A program made the translations under genes and the position numbers. From Rhizobium sp. RU20A (GTDB lineage Bacteria > Pseudomonadota > Alphaproteobacteria > Rhizobiales > Rhizobiaceae), in the NCBI RefSeq assembly GCF_900155885.1, contig NZ_FTMB01000001.1:1612001-1676000 (forward strand): a stretch of DNA of 64,000 nucleotides, given 5' to 3'. Positions within the stretch are counted from its first letter, which is position 1. Each line of letters starts with the position of its first letter. This document shows positions 48,410-56,503 of the stretch, piece by piece. The notes beneath the pieces are model-generated. The model saw only the letters and a list, made by a program, of their open reading frames with translations, did not search any database and was not told the origin of the DNA.

Positions 48410-50083
48410 TCACTGTTTGGAAAATGTCGTGCGCCCGCCGCAGATCGTCATCGCCGGCTTGACAGAGCCGAGACGAGCCGGATCGATGGCCTCGACATCC
48501 TGATCGAGGATGACGATATCGGCGAAGAAGCCGGGCTTCAGCCGGCCGTTGCGATCCTCGGTGAAACCGGCATAGGCGCCCTCGGCCGTATAGGCTTCGA
48601 TGGCCTCCTGGAGCGAGAAGCTCTGGTCGGGATTGTCGGCGGCCCAGGGCGTGCGCGTCACCGCCGTTTCGATGCCGAGCATGGGATCGATGGGGGAAAC
48701 GGGCCAGTCGGAAGCAAAGCAGATGCGCGCACCCGCAGTCTTCAAGGTCCGCCAGGCATAGCTGAACGGCCAGCGCTTTTCGCCGATCATGTCGACGGTC
48801 GGCTTCAGCGGCACGCCTGTGAAGCCCGGAACATGCGGAGGTTGCATGGAAGCGATAACGCCGAGCGCGGCGAACCGCTCGATATCGTCGGGGTGAACGA
48901 CCTCGATATGCTCGACCCGGTGGCGGCTGTCACGCGCGCCATTGGCGTCACGCGCAGCTTCATACCCGTCCAGAACCGCCTTCACGGCCCCGTCGCCAAT
49001 GGCATGGACGGCGATTTGCAGGCCGCGCCTGTCGGCCTCGATAGCAAGTTCCTTGAAGCGTTCGGGCCGAAACAGCGGCTCGACGGTGGCGTCCGGATTG
49101 TCGGCGAAGGGCTCGACCATCACCGCCGTCCAGCTGTCGAGCACGCCGTCATAGAAGAATTTCACCGTCCCCGATTTCAACCAGTCGCTGTTGTAGCGCT
49201 CGCGCATCGTCACTGCCTTGTCGAGCATGGCCGTGTCCATGAAATTCTTGAAATGGAAGGGCACCATGACCCGGCAGGGCAGCCCGCCATCGGCCTTTTC
49301 CACAGCCGCGAGAAGTTCGAGCTGGTAGAGATTGCCGTCCATGCACTGGATGGTCGTGATGCCGTGGGCGGCGCAGTAGGTCAGGCCGCGGCGCATGACA
49401 TCCATGTCGATGGCGAATTCCGCCTCGCTCGGATAGGGCTCCGGCTCGCCGCCCGTGGCAAGGCCGAGCCGGTAACGGCTGAAGCCGCCGGCGATCTGCA
49501 CGGGATCGAAGGCCTGCATTTCGCGCAGCTCCCCCGTCGCCAGTCCATCCTCGCCCATGACGATCTCGTTGCCCGGACCGACGTCGCGGCCCTGGAGAAT
49601 GCCGGCGAGTTCCAGCGCCTTGGTATTGGCCCAGCCGGTATGATGGTCGGGCGCAAAGAGCGCGATGGGACGGTCGGGCAGGATCGCGTCGAGGTGATGG
49701 CGCGTCAGGCGCTCCTTCTCGCCAAGGATCGGATAATCCGTACCCTGGCCAAAAATCATGCTGTCGCCCGGCCGCTCGGCCGCATATTCGAGGACGGCTT
49801 TCTTCAGCGCCTCGAAGCCGCGAAGGCCCGAGAGCTGGAGGTGGTCCAGTTCGGCGGCACCGGAGAAGAGGTGCATGTGGTTTTCCGAAAAGCCGGGCAG
49901 CACGGAGCCGCCGGCCGCATCGATGCGCCGCGTTTCCGGCCCTGCCAGTGCTTCGATCTCCGCCGTCGTGCCGACCGCAAGGATGCGTCCGCCCGAAAGC
50001 GCGATCGCCTCGGCGCGCGGCCTGTCGGGATCCATGGTCAAAAGCTTGCCGTTCAGAATGATCGTATCGGCCTGCGTGCTCAT
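48410..50083 (-). CDS. YtcJ-like amidohydrolase
   Basis: A 557-residue metal-dependent amidohydrolase (amidohydrolase 3 type). Landmarks are TIILNGKLLTMDPDRPRAEA, VLPGFSENHMHLFSGAAEL (HxH metal motif with Asn-His-Met-His), DGVLDSWTAVM, AVHAIGDGAVKAVLDGYE, HRVEHIEVV and FASDWPVSPIDPM. No signal peptide. The substrate is probably an amide or cyclic amine, given the neighbours: it lies 43 bases downstream of the kinase-aminotransferase fusion gene and upstream of the ABC importer. Confidence 0.88.
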   Translation of the reverse strand: MSTQADTIILNGKLLTMDPDRPRAEAIALSGGRILAVGTTAEIEALAGPETRRIDAAGGSVLPGFSENHMHLFSGAAELDHLQLSGLRGFEALKKAVLEYAAERPGDSMIFGQGTDYPILGEKERLTRHHLDAILPDRPIALFAPDHHTGWANTKALELAGILQGRDVGPGNEIVMGEDGLATGELREMQAFDPVQIAGGFSRYRLGLATGGEPEPYPSEAEFAIDMDVMRRGLTYCAAHGITTIQCMDGNLYQLELLAAVEKADGGLPCRVMVPFHFKNFMDTAMLDKAVTMRERYNSDWLKSGTVKFFYDGVLDSWTAVMVEPFADNPDATVEPLFRPERFKELAIEADRRGLQIAVHAIGDGAVKAVLDGYEAARDANGARDSRHRVEHIEVVHPDDIERFAALGVIASMQPPHVPGFTGVPLKPTVDMIGEKRWPFSYAWRTLKTAGARICFASDWPVSPIDPMLGIETAVTRTPWAADNPDQSFSLQEAIEAYTAEGAYAGFTEDRNGRLKPGFFADIVILDQDVEAIDPARLGSVKPAMTICGGRTTFSKQ

Positions 50084-50126
50084 CACTGCTCCAGATATCT
50101 GTGAAAATGGAAGAATTGCGGGGCGT

Positions 50127-53042
50127 CTACCAGCCTTCGGCCAGCACGCGCTCCAGCATGTCGACGAAGAAATCGGCGCTTTCCTTCGCAAGGCAGAGCG
50201 GCGGCTTGATCTTCAGGACATTGAGATAATCGCCGGTCGGCTGCATGATGACGCCGAGGTCGAGCAGCCGGTCGCAAATCGCCGCCGTCTCTTCCGTTGC
50301 CGGCTCCAGCGTGTCGCGGTCGCGGACGAATTCGAGTCCGAGATAAAGCCCCATGCCGTGGACGGCGCCGACGAGCGGGAACCGCTGGCCGAGCGCCTCG
50401 AGCCGCGCCTTCAGATAATCGCCCACCTCGCGCGCATTGTCGATCAGCCGCTCGTCGCGCAGGACATCGAGCACGGTCATGCCGACGACGGCGGAAACCG
50501 GGCTGCCCCCGGAGGAGGAGAAGAAGTAGCCTTCCCGCTCCAGCGCATCGGCGATCTTGCGGCTCGTGATGACCGCGCCCAGCGGCTGGCCGTTGCCCAT
50601 GCCCTTGGCGACGGTGATGATGTCGGGCACGACGCCCTGCTGCTCGAAGCCCCAGAACGAGTGGCCGAGCCGGCCGTAGCCAACCTGCACCTCATCGGCG
50701 ATGCACACCCCGCCCCTTGCACGCACCGCCTCGTAGATAGCGGTCAGATAGCCATCGGGCAGTGAGATTCCGCCAGCATTGCCGTAGACAGGCTCGCAGA
50801 TGAAGCCCGCCAGCCGGTCTCCCAGCGCTTCGATCTTCGCCAGTGCATCCTCAGTGTAGCGCCGGCCGGCATCGGCCCCGCGATACGTGCCGCGATAGAG
50901 GTTGGGCGAGGTGACGGGATGCACCCAGTCCGGCCGCGTCGTCAGCGCCTGCGGATTGTCGGCAATCGAGGTGGAGACGGCGTCGCTCGCCACGGTCCAG
51001 CCGTGATAGGCCTCAAGCAGCGAGACGATGTTGCGCTGGCCCGATGCCGCCCAGGCGAGACGAACGGCGAGATCGACGGCTTCCGAGCCGCTGTTGACGA
51101 GGAAGACCGTGTCGAGCCCGTCCGGTGCCAGACCCGCCAGCCGCTCGGAAAATTCCGCCACGGCCGCGTAGTGGAAGCGCGAATTGGTGTTGAGCATCGA
51201 CCATTGCCGCCCGACCGCCGCGGCAAGGCGCGGATGGCCATGGCCGATCATCGTGACATTGTTGACCATGTCGAGGAAGCTGCGGCCCTCGACATCGAAC
51301 ATGTGCTCGCGCAGGCCCCGTTCGATCTGCGGCGGCTTGCGATAGTAGTTCTTCTGCGGCCGGGCGAAATGCCGTTGCCGCCGCTCCATCAGGCTTTCGG
51401 TTTCGAGGGTCGGCGCATCACAGTCAAAGCCGAGCACCAGCGAAGGCGATGGCGCCAGACGCTGCCAGGCGGCGGCCCGGGACGGGCGCGTCATCAGCGG
51501 CGGCACGATATCAGCCTCGCGCGACAGCGCCACCAGCACCAGCCCCTGCCCGTCTCCATCATCCTCCGTCGCCGCAATCGCCGCACCGGCCGCAACCGGC
51601 CCTTCGGCAGCCGTGCGCATGCGCCCCGCCAGATGCAGCGTCAGATCCGCCCCCGTCAGCACGATCCCGTCATCGCGAAAGGAGATTGTGCCGTCGAAGG
51701 GCGCGACGAACAGCGTATCGACCGGCAGCGATAGCATGACATGCAGCGCGAAGGTCTCCGGTGCATGCGGCAGGATCGGCGCCGTGCGCGTCAGGCGGTA
51801 CTCGCCGTAGCGGGTCGCGGCATGGCCGGTGCGGCGCGCGGCCAGCTCCAAGAGACGTTCCTCAATGCGCGGGGCGAGAAAATCCGCGGCCTCGAAGGCG
51901 GTCGAGGTCGTGGTGAGATCGACGCGATGGACCAGCGCCGGATCGAGCCCGGGGATCAAAAGGCCCATCTCGGGCAGCGGCTGCGGCGCAAAGCCCGCAA
52001 CCTCCAGGATCGCCGCCTCCATCAACGCCATCGGAACGGAATTGGCGACGTCGAAGATCAGCCGTTCATGGTCGATATTGCCGGCCACATAGTCATTCCC
52101 GGGGTCGACGGCCAGTTGCCGCTCGCTGGAGGCGACCAGCACCGTGGCGCGCGCCACGATCAGCGGCCACAGGGCCTTCAACTCCTCTTCCGTCAGCGGC
52201 AGGCGAGCATGATAGGCGGCGACCGCCGGAAGGATGGCGAAGGGATCGCCATCGGCATGATGCAGCAGCGCCGCACAGGTGACGGCAAGATCGGCCACCA
52301 GCCAGCCGTTCAGGATATCGCCGAAATCGATAACGCCTTCGGGCACCAGCCGTCCCGACCGTTCCTCCCGCGCCACCACATTGTCGTCGGTGACATCGTG
52401 ATGGACGGCCTGGACGCGCAGCGCGCCGCTCAGCGGCTGGAGCCGCCGCATGGCCGCCACCAGCGGATCGGCCAGCCGGCGCTTGCGCTGCGGATCGGTC
52501 AGCGACGACAGAAGATGCAGCGCCACCGGCCCGGCACGCCTCAGATCCCATTGCAGAGCACGATCGAGACCGGGATGGGCAAAATCGGCCAGCGCCAGCG
52601 ACAGCTCCGCCGCCATCGCACCGAGACCGGCAATCGTTTCGGCGCCAAGATGCGTGCGCCGCGTCAGGGGCTGGCCGTCGAGATAGGTCAAAAGCCGCAG
52701 CAGGCAGAGCTCGCCGCGAATGTCGAGCTCGACGATATCGCGCCCATCCACCGATTGCAGCGGCGTCGGCACCATCGGCGCGCCGGCGCGCGCGCCAATA
52801 TGGCGCATGGCGGCATTTTGTGCATCGAGCGCCTGAAATCCGTAGTCGGCATGGCAGACCTTCAGCACGAATCGGCGCCCGTCTTCGGTTTCCAACCGAA
52901 AATTGCGATCCTGCTGGCTGCCGAGTTCGACGATCCGACCGCGCACCCCGAACACGCCGTCCAGAATGACGGCAGCGTCTTCCACCGTCACCGCCGGGCG
53001 CGCGCGCTCCGCCTGATCGAGAAAACCCTGTTCCGCCATCAT
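50127..53042 (-). CDS. Kinase - M23-like - class III aminotransferase fusion
   Basis: A 971-residue three-part protein. Residues about 20-330 are an aminoglycoside/hydroxylysine-kinase-like phosphotransferase with HHDVTDDNV (catalytic loop) and VIDFGD (metal Asp). About 395-540 is a beta-rich region like a degenerate M23/barrel-sandwich domain (VAPFDGTISFRDDGIVL) lacking the usual metal ligands. About 550-971 is a class III PLP aminotransferase with NSGSEAVDLAVRLA, ADEVQVGYGRLG and the PLP lysine in TVAKGMGNG. In animals, hydroxylysine kinase and the related phospholyases act in sequence, so the fusion could phosphorylate an amino alcohol and then eliminate ammonia and phosphate. This function is inference. 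Confidence 0.9.
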   Translation of the reverse strand: MMAEQGFLDQAERARPAVTVEDAAVILDGVFGVRGRIVELGSQQDRNFRLETEDGRRFVLKVCHADYGFQALDAQNAAMRHIGARAGAPMVPTPLQSVDGRDIVELDIRGELCLLRLLTYLDGQPLTRRTHLGAETIAGLGAMAAELSLALADFAHPGLDRALQWDLRRAGPVALHLLSSLTDPQRKRRLADPLVAAMRRLQPLSGALRVQAVHHDVTDDNVVAREERSGRLVPEGVIDFGDILNGWLVADLAVTCAALLHHADGDPFAILPAVAAYHARLPLTEEELKALWPLIVARATVLVASSERQLAVDPGNDYVAGNIDHERLIFDVANSVPMALMEAAILEVAGFAPQPLPEMGLLIPGLDPALVHRVDLTTTSTAFEAADFLAPRIEERLLELAARRTGHAATRYGEYRLTRTAPILPHAPETFALHVMLSLPVDTLFVAPFDGTISFRDDGIVLTGADLTLHLAGRMRTAAEGPVAAGAAIAATEDDGDGQGLVLVALSREADIVPPLMTRPSRAAAWQRLAPSPSLVLGFDCDAPTLETESLMERRQRHFARPQKNYYRKPPQIERGLREHMFDVEGRSFLDMVNNVTMIGHGHPRLAAAVGRQWSMLNTNSRFHYAAVAEFSERLAGLAPDGLDTVFLVNSGSEAVDLAVRLAWAASGQRNIVSLLEAYHGWTVASDAVSTSIADNPQALTTRPDWVHPVTSPNLYRGTYRGADAGRRYTEDALAKIEALGDRLAGFICEPVYGNAGGISLPDGYLTAIYEAVRARGGVCIADEVQVGYGRLGHSFWGFEQQGVVPDIITVAKGMGNGQPLGAVITSRKIADALEREGYFFSSSGGSPVSAVVGMTVLDVLRDERLIDNAREVGDYLKARLEALGQRFPLVGAVHGMGLYLGLEFVRDRDTLEPATEETAAICDRLLDLGVIMQPTGDYLNVLKIKPPLCLAKESADFFVDMLERVLAEGW

Positions 53043-53138
53043 GAAGTCCCCAAGAATCGCCTGACCACCAGTCTAAAGCATGCCGCGCGAAAGTGTCCTG
53101 TGGTTTTCCCGCCACCACATCCACCAAAACAAGGGCTT

Positions 53139-53407
53139 ATACCAAAGATCATTGATGATGACCCATTCGACCGGATCGATTTTGACGTCCGGCTAGGAGA
53201 AAGCCGCAGTCGGACCACAAGGTCCGGCGAGGGTTTTCGACACCGACCGGACGCCAAAAGCGACCGGCCTCGAAGGGATGGCCTGGAAATCGGTCACCGG
53301 AGGGCGTCGAAATCCTCGACCGATGCGAAACATCGCTCTGCGGTTTCTCCTGCCCGGATGTCCGTTTCCAGGCCATCGAATGGGTCATCATCCGTGATCT
53401 TTGGTAT
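53139..53407. repeat. 269-bp palindromic MITE/RIME-like element
   Basis: An imperfect palindrome over its full length. The left end (ATACCAAAGATCA, then GATGATGACCCATTCGA) matches the complement of the right end (TCGAATGGGTCATCATC, then TGATCTTTGGTAT) with only 2-3 mismatches in 32. Inner blocks AGGAGAAA/TTTCTCCT, GCAG/CTGC and CGAGG/CCTCG also pair. It lies in the 568-bp gap 53043-53610, where I see no gene; the remaining 200 bp after it look non-coding. A non-autonomous mobile repeat is the likeliest reading. Confidence 0.8.
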
Positions 53408-53610
53408 GAAACCAAAGATCGCCGCCGCTCTTGCCGGTCGCAACGGATGTCTACCCCATGGCAGGCGGGCCGGGAAGGCGCGGGCACCCGGAATGGTGGG
53501 AGCGATGAGGGGTCAGGTCTCGATGGACTCTCCTCGAAATCCTCACATCGTCATCAAGTCGTTGTGATCGCCGACGATAAGGGCCGAATATCCAAGAGGC
53601 CGGCCCGACC

Positions 53611-54423
53611 ATGCTTCAAAACCTGCAGTTTCCCCAAACCGCCCCGCCACGGCTGTCCGTGGTCATCCCCGCCCGCAACGAGGCGGAGAACATTGTCGGC
53701 CTTGTCGAGGCGATCGATGCGGCCCTGCGGCCGGAAGGCCTCTTCGAGATCATTGTCGTGGACGATGCCTCCACCGATGACAGCCTGGCCCGCCTGGCAG
53801 CCCTGGCCGCGCGCATGCCGCATCTCGTCATTCTCGCCCACGACAGGCGGGGTGGCCAGAGCGCCGCCGTGCATAGCGGCACCCATGCGGCGCGTGCGCC
53901 GATCATCCTGACGCTCGACGGCGACGGCCAGAACCCGCCGGCCGAACTGCCGAAGCTGGCCGCTCCTCTCCTCAACGATCCCGCCGGCACGATCGGTCTT
54001 GTCGCCGGCCAGCGGGTCGGGCGGCAGGATACGCTGTCGAAGCGCCTCGCCTCGCGCCTTGCCAACGGCATCCGCGCCCGGGTGTTGTCCGACGGCACGC
54101 GCGACACGGGCTGCGGCCTCAAGGGCTTTCGCCGCGACGCCTTTCTGGCGCTTCCCTATTTCGATCACATGCACCGCTATCTGCCGGCACTCTTTGCGCG
54201 CGATGGCTGGCAGGTGGTGCATGTCGATGTCAGCCACCGTCCCCGCATCGCGGGCCGCTCCAACTATTCCAACCTGCAGCGCGGCCTTGTCGGCATTGTC
54301 GATCTCGCCGCTGTCGCCTGGCTGATCCGCCGGCGCAAGAAGGCACGCGGCCAGCCGATTGTCGTCGATCCCGCGCCTTTGCTGGCCCCCGCGCCGGCGA
54401 GCCGAGAGGAGCCGGCCCCGTGA
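53611..54423 (+). CDS. GT2 glycosyltransferase (dolichyl-phosphate-mannose-synthase-like)
   Basis: A 270-residue family 2 glycosyltransferase. SVVIPARNEAENIVGLVEAID, IIVVDDASTDDS, LTLDGDGQNPPAELP (DxD) and DTGCGLKGFRRDAF are typical of enzymes that load a sugar onto a polyprenyl phosphate carrier. No C-terminal membrane helices of the GtrB kind are seen, though RGLVGIVDLAAVAWLI may associate with the membrane. The stop overlaps the next gene, which encodes a GT39 enzyme that would use such lipid-linked sugars. Confidence 0.92.
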   Translation: MLQNLQFPQTAPPRLSVVIPARNEAENIVGLVEAIDAALRPEGLFEIIVVDDASTDDSLARLAALAARMPHLVILAHDRRGGQSAAVHSGTHAARAPIILTLDGDGQNPPAELPKLAAPLLNDPAGTIGLVAGQRVGRQDTLSKRLASRLANGIRARVLSDGTRDTGCGLKGFRRDAFLALPYFDHMHRYLPALFARDGWQVVHVDVSHRPRIAGRSNYSNLQRGLVGIVDLAAVAWLIRRRKKARGQPIVVDPAPLLAPAPASREEPAP

Positions 54424-56222
54424 TGCAGACGCTGATGTCCTGGCTGCATGTCACCTCCCGCAGCGAACTCCTGTGGGTCGTCTTCGGCTTTGCGGCACAG
54501 CTGATGTTCACGGGACGCTTTCTCGTCCAGTGGCTGGCATCGGAAAAGGCACAGAAGTCGGTCATGCCGGTGGCCTTCTGGTACTTTTCCATGGCCGGCG
54601 GCACCATGCTCCTCGCCTACGCCATCAAGCGGGGCGATCCGGTCTTCATCTTCGGTCAGGCGCTTGGCGTCTTCATCTATGCGCGCAACCTGTGGCTCAT
54701 TCATCGCGACCGGTTTCGCCGCCCCGCGACGCTCTCCTCCATGGCCGTTTCCATGACGGTGCCGACAGAGCGCGCCGGTGCCGGCTGGCTGCCGGCCGCC
54801 CTCGGCATCGTCGGCGCCATCACGCTGGTGCGCGTCCTCGTTCTTGCCATGGACGGGCGCGACCTCTTTGTGGACGAAGCGCAGTACTGGCTCTGGAGCC
54901 AGCATATGGAGCTCGGCTATTACTCCAAGCCCCCGCTGATAGCCTGGGCGATCGCCGCCTCCACGGCGCTTGGCGGCAGCGATGCGCCCTTCTGGGTTCG
55001 CCTGCCCGGCCCGCTCTGTCATGGCGTCACGGCGCTTCTTCTTGCCGCGCTTGCCGCTCGCCATGGCGGGCGAATGGCGGCGCTGCGGACAGCGCTTGCC
55101 TATGCCACCCTGCCGATGGTTGGGCTCGGCAGCCTTGTCATCTCCACCGATACGATCATGGCGCCCTTCTTCGCCGCCGCCCTGCTCTTCCATGACCGGC
55201 TGCTCAGCGAAGGCCGCGCCCGCGACGCGGTCCTGACCGGGCTGATGATCGGCCTTGCCTGCCTTGCCAAATATGCCGGGCTCTATGTGCTCCTCGGCAT
55301 CGCAATGGCCGCCATTGCCGACCGACGCGCCCGCCCCACCGCCGTCAACGGCCTCCTGATCGCCGCCGCCCTGCTTCTTGTCCTCTCGCCCAATCTCGCC
55401 TGGAACGCCCTGAACCATGGCGAAACCCTCTCTCATACGGCCGACAATATCGGCTGGGTCCGTCAGGCCTCGCCCTTTGCCGGCTTCGGCCTCGATGGCC
55501 TTGCCGAGTTCCTCGCCAGCCAGTTCGGCGTCTTCGGTCCCGGCCTGATGGTCGCGCTCATCGTTTCCCTCCTCCGCGGTCTCGGCCGTAAGGGCGATGC
55601 GGCGCAGGCCGCAGCAATGGCCCCGCGCCAGTTCGTCTGGTTCGTCTGGCCCATCCTTGCCGTCGTGTCCGTACAGGCGCTGATGGACAAGGCCTATGCC
55701 AACTGGGCCGCCGGCGCCTATCTCGCCGGCACGCTGATTGCGCTGTCGGTTCTGGCCGCCTGGCCGCGCCTCAGAACCATCGCGATCGGCATCAATGCCG
55801 CCACCTGCCTCGTGCTTCTGGTGATGACGGCGCTGCCGACGGTCGGCGCGGCGGGCAATGTCTTCACCGCCCGCTATCTCGGCCGGGCTGCCATGAGCAA
55901 GACGCTGATGGATCTCGCCCGCCGCGAGGGGACCGCCGCCATCGTCTCCGACAACCGCGATATCCTGGCCGACCTGTTCTACACCGGCCGCAATGCCAGC
56001 GACCTTGCCTTCTACGCCCGCCCAAGCGGGGCCGGTGCAAGGAACCATTACGAGATGCGATACCCCCTGCCGCAGACTTTCGCGGGCGCCGTCCTGCTCG
56101 TCACCGAGCATCCCCCGGCCTGTGCCGGACGGCCTCTGGCCATCGACACGGCCGGCGGCGCCTATGCCCGCCGCACCATCGCCGCCTACCGGACCGATGC
56201 AGGCTGCGCCGGGCGCAAATGA
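54423..56222 (+). CDS. LAB_N - GT39 glycosyltransferase fusion
   Basis: A 599-residue membrane protein. Residues 1-100 are a LAB_N domain (LLWVVFGFAAQLMFTGRFLVQW, VMPVAFWYFSMAGG, QALGVFIYARNLWLIHR), usually a separate small protein. After a 25-residue linker comes a GT39/ArnT-like domain of about ten helices with DLFVDEAQYWLWSQHMELGYYSKPPLIAW, where the acidic DE pair is catalytic. It likely transfers a sugar from a polyprenyl phosphate donor to lipid A or another envelope glycan. The ATG at 54423 shares one base with the preceding stop. Confidence 0.88.
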   Translation: MQTLMSWLHVTSRSELLWVVFGFAAQLMFTGRFLVQWLASEKAQKSVMPVAFWYFSMAGGTMLLAYAIKRGDPVFIFGQALGVFIYARNLWLIHRDRFRRPATLSSMAVSMTVPTERAGAGWLPAALGIVGAITLVRVLVLAMDGRDLFVDEAQYWLWSQHMELGYYSKPPLIAWAIAASTALGGSDAPFWVRLPGPLCHGVTALLLAALAARHGGRMAALRTALAYATLPMVGLGSLVISTDTIMAPFFAAALLFHDRLLSEGRARDAVLTGLMIGLACLAKYAGLYVLLGIAMAAIADRRARPTAVNGLLIAAALLLVLSPNLAWNALNHGETLSHTADNIGWVRQASPFAGFGLDGLAEFLASQFGVFGPGLMVALIVSLLRGLGRKGDAAQAAAMAPRQFVWFVWPILAVVSVQALMDKAYANWAAGAYLAGTLIALSVLAAWPRLRTIAIGINAATCLVLLVMTALPTVGAAGNVFTARYLGRAAMSKTLMDLARREGTAAIVSDNRDILADLFYTGRNASDLAFYARPSGAGARNHYEMRYPLPQTFAGAVLLVTEHPPACAGRPLAIDTAGGAYARRTIAAYRTDAGCAGRK

Positions 56223-56462
56223 AGCGCGAGGACGGACGGCGTTCAAGCAGAGCCGGAACATGATCCAGTGCCCCGGATGGGGTCCTCTCTCGAAACGGGC
56301 CGAAAGCAGGCCTCAGGACCGGCTTGCGTTCAGCCTGCTGTCAGCCAGCGGCGCGATGACACCATGGCGAAGACGGGAGAGACCGAAAGACGGTCGTTGC
56401 AGGCGCGGTGCGCACCGTGACGATCGGCCTTTGTCCAATCGTCATGCGCATTTCATCACCAT

Positions 56463-56487
56463 GTCACCAAGTGACGTCAAACGTCAC
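56463..56487. promoter_or_regulatory. Cluster of GTCAC/GTGAC inverted repeats upstream of the PAP2 gene
   Basis: GTCAC-CAA-GTGAC (56463-56475) overlaps GTGACG-TCAAA-CGTCAC (56471-56487), giving two nested dyads within 25 bases. They lie directly before the PAP2 start in a 281-bp gap with no other visible gene. The arrangement suggests an operator for an unidentified regulator. Confidence 0.4.
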
Positions 56488-56503
56488 ATTCTCGATTTCT
56501 GAT

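Noticed and set aside
51741-53567. 608-codon plus-strand open frame covering the kinase part and the palindromic element
   Set aside because: It reads through the non-coding palindrome and opposes an intact kinase domain.
54264-56261. 665-codon minus-strand open frame opposite the LAB_N-GT39 gene
   Set aside because: Gly/Arg/His-rich antisense composition with no domain features.
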